This document shows positions 63,719-64,000 of a stretch of DNA of 64,000 nucleotides, in pieces; within the stretch, counting starts at the first letter, position 1; the number at the start of each line of letters is the position of its first letter. The translations under genes and the position numbers were made by a program. The stretch lies in contig CAYNTJ010000001.1 of the NCBI GenBank assembly GCA_964400515.1, positions 62,001-126,000 on the forward strand, written 5' to 3'. Source of the stretch: JAAYHV01 sp964400515. Its GTDB lineage: Bacteria; Bacillota; Clostridia; Peptostreptococcales; Anaerovoracaceae. Below the pieces are notes generated by a model. The model saw only the letters and a list, made by a program, of their open reading frames with translations. It made no database searches and was not told the DNA's origin.

Positions 63719-64000
63719 ATGGCTAAATACTTAAAGGAATATATTAGACTTCTAGAATCAATAGATAAATTTGATTCCGAAGACAAAAAAATAGAACTAT
63801 TAGATGAGCTCGTATTAAAGATAGGTTTCTTTTCCCACGAGAGACTAATTCACTTAATAGTTACTGTAACATTTGCTATACTTACTTTACTTTCATTAAT
63901 TTTATGCTATATTAATAGTTCTTTAAGTAGCTATGCTTTGCTTATCCTTTTCCTTATTTTACTTGTCCCATACATTTGGCATTATTATGTATTGGAAAAC
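63719..64000 (+). CDS. Partial small membrane protein, truncated by the window edge
   Basis: An open frame of 94 codons runs off the right end of the window without a stop. GGAGG is seven bases before its ATG. The first half is an acidic amphipathic helix region (KYLKEYIRLLESIDKF...), the second contains the segment FFSHERLIHLIVT followed by two predicted transmembrane helices. The sequence has the look of a conserved small Clostridial membrane protein, but I cannot name its family. Confidence 0.78.
   Translation, partial: MAKYLKEYIRLLESIDKFDSEDKKIELLDELVLKIGFFSHERLIHLIVTVTFAILTLLSLILCYINSSLSSYALLILFLILLVPYIWHYYVLEN

Noticed and set aside
1..64000. tRNA, rRNA, transposon or prophage content
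   Set aside because: I read both strands for cloverleaf-like segments, transposase motifs and terminal repeats and found nothing that I could support.

Overview
The window is a compact, AT-rich, low-GC chromosomal segment from an anaerobic Firmicute, most probably a member of the Clostridia (Tissierella/Sedimentibacter-like gene content; I cannot name a genus). The basis is pyruvate,phosphate dikinase, a single-chain glycyl-tRNA synthetase, a two-subunit aspartate transcarbamoylase together with PyrK/PyrD type 1B, a Gram-positive type IV pilus operon without a secretin, strong AGGAGG ribosome binding sites and many textbook TTGACA/TATAAT promoters. I see no rRNA, tRNA, CRISPR array, phage or insertion sequence.

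Layout. 1-3.3 kb: a soluble hybrid histidine kinase overlapping an ADP-ribosylglycohydrolase. 3.4-11.6 kb: a housekeeping run transcribed leftwards (phoH, ybeY, cdd, era, recO, a DUF4342-type protein, glyQS, ppdK). 11.7-16.6 kb: yqeY, rpsU, nnr, an EamA permease and pyrG with a structured leader. 16.8-17.7 kb: an orphan large prepilin. 17.8-23.7 kb: a complete six-step UMP operon lacking only carAB (pyrC-K-D-F-E-B-I plus a small unknown gene). 23.9-27.5 kb: a CPA2 antiporter divergent from an Agr/Lyt-like signalling operon. 27.5-43.8 kb: a full type IV pilus operon (pilB-pilT-pilC-pilA-pilD-pilMN-pilO-minor pilins-giant surface protein). 44-46.3 kb: a lipoprotein pair. 46.3-49.8 kb: PIN-PhoH, EamA and class II aldolase. 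49.8-55.1 kb: an operon of MgtC, a CrtQ-like glycosyltransferase, a CrtO-like acyltransferase and a MacB-type ABC exporter. 55.3 kb: cold-shock protein. 55.6-63.6 kb: a cluster of two YtcJ-like amidohydrolases, an M20 deacylase, an NhaC antiporter, a SARP/BTAD-type regulator and a DUF89 protein. A truncated membrane-protein gene runs off the right edge.

The most interesting points are: (i) a sensor kinase apparently divided between two membrane proteins, one with the phospho-acceptor His and one with the ATPase, followed by a LytTR regulator; (ii) two genes (phoH and that sensor) each interrupted by a -1 shift at an in-phase seven-base A or T run, which could be sequencing error or slippage; (iii) the BTAD-regulated amidohydrolase/M20/NhaC cluster, with exact 11-bp-period direct repeats upstream of nhaC and one amidohydrolase lacking the usual Lys and His metal ligands; (iv) a structured, terminator-containing pyrG leader whose promoter overlaps the palindromic terminator of the preceding gene; (v) a pilus operon with a PilM-PilN fusion, an MshEN (c-di-GMP-binding type) domain on PilB and very large tip/surface components.
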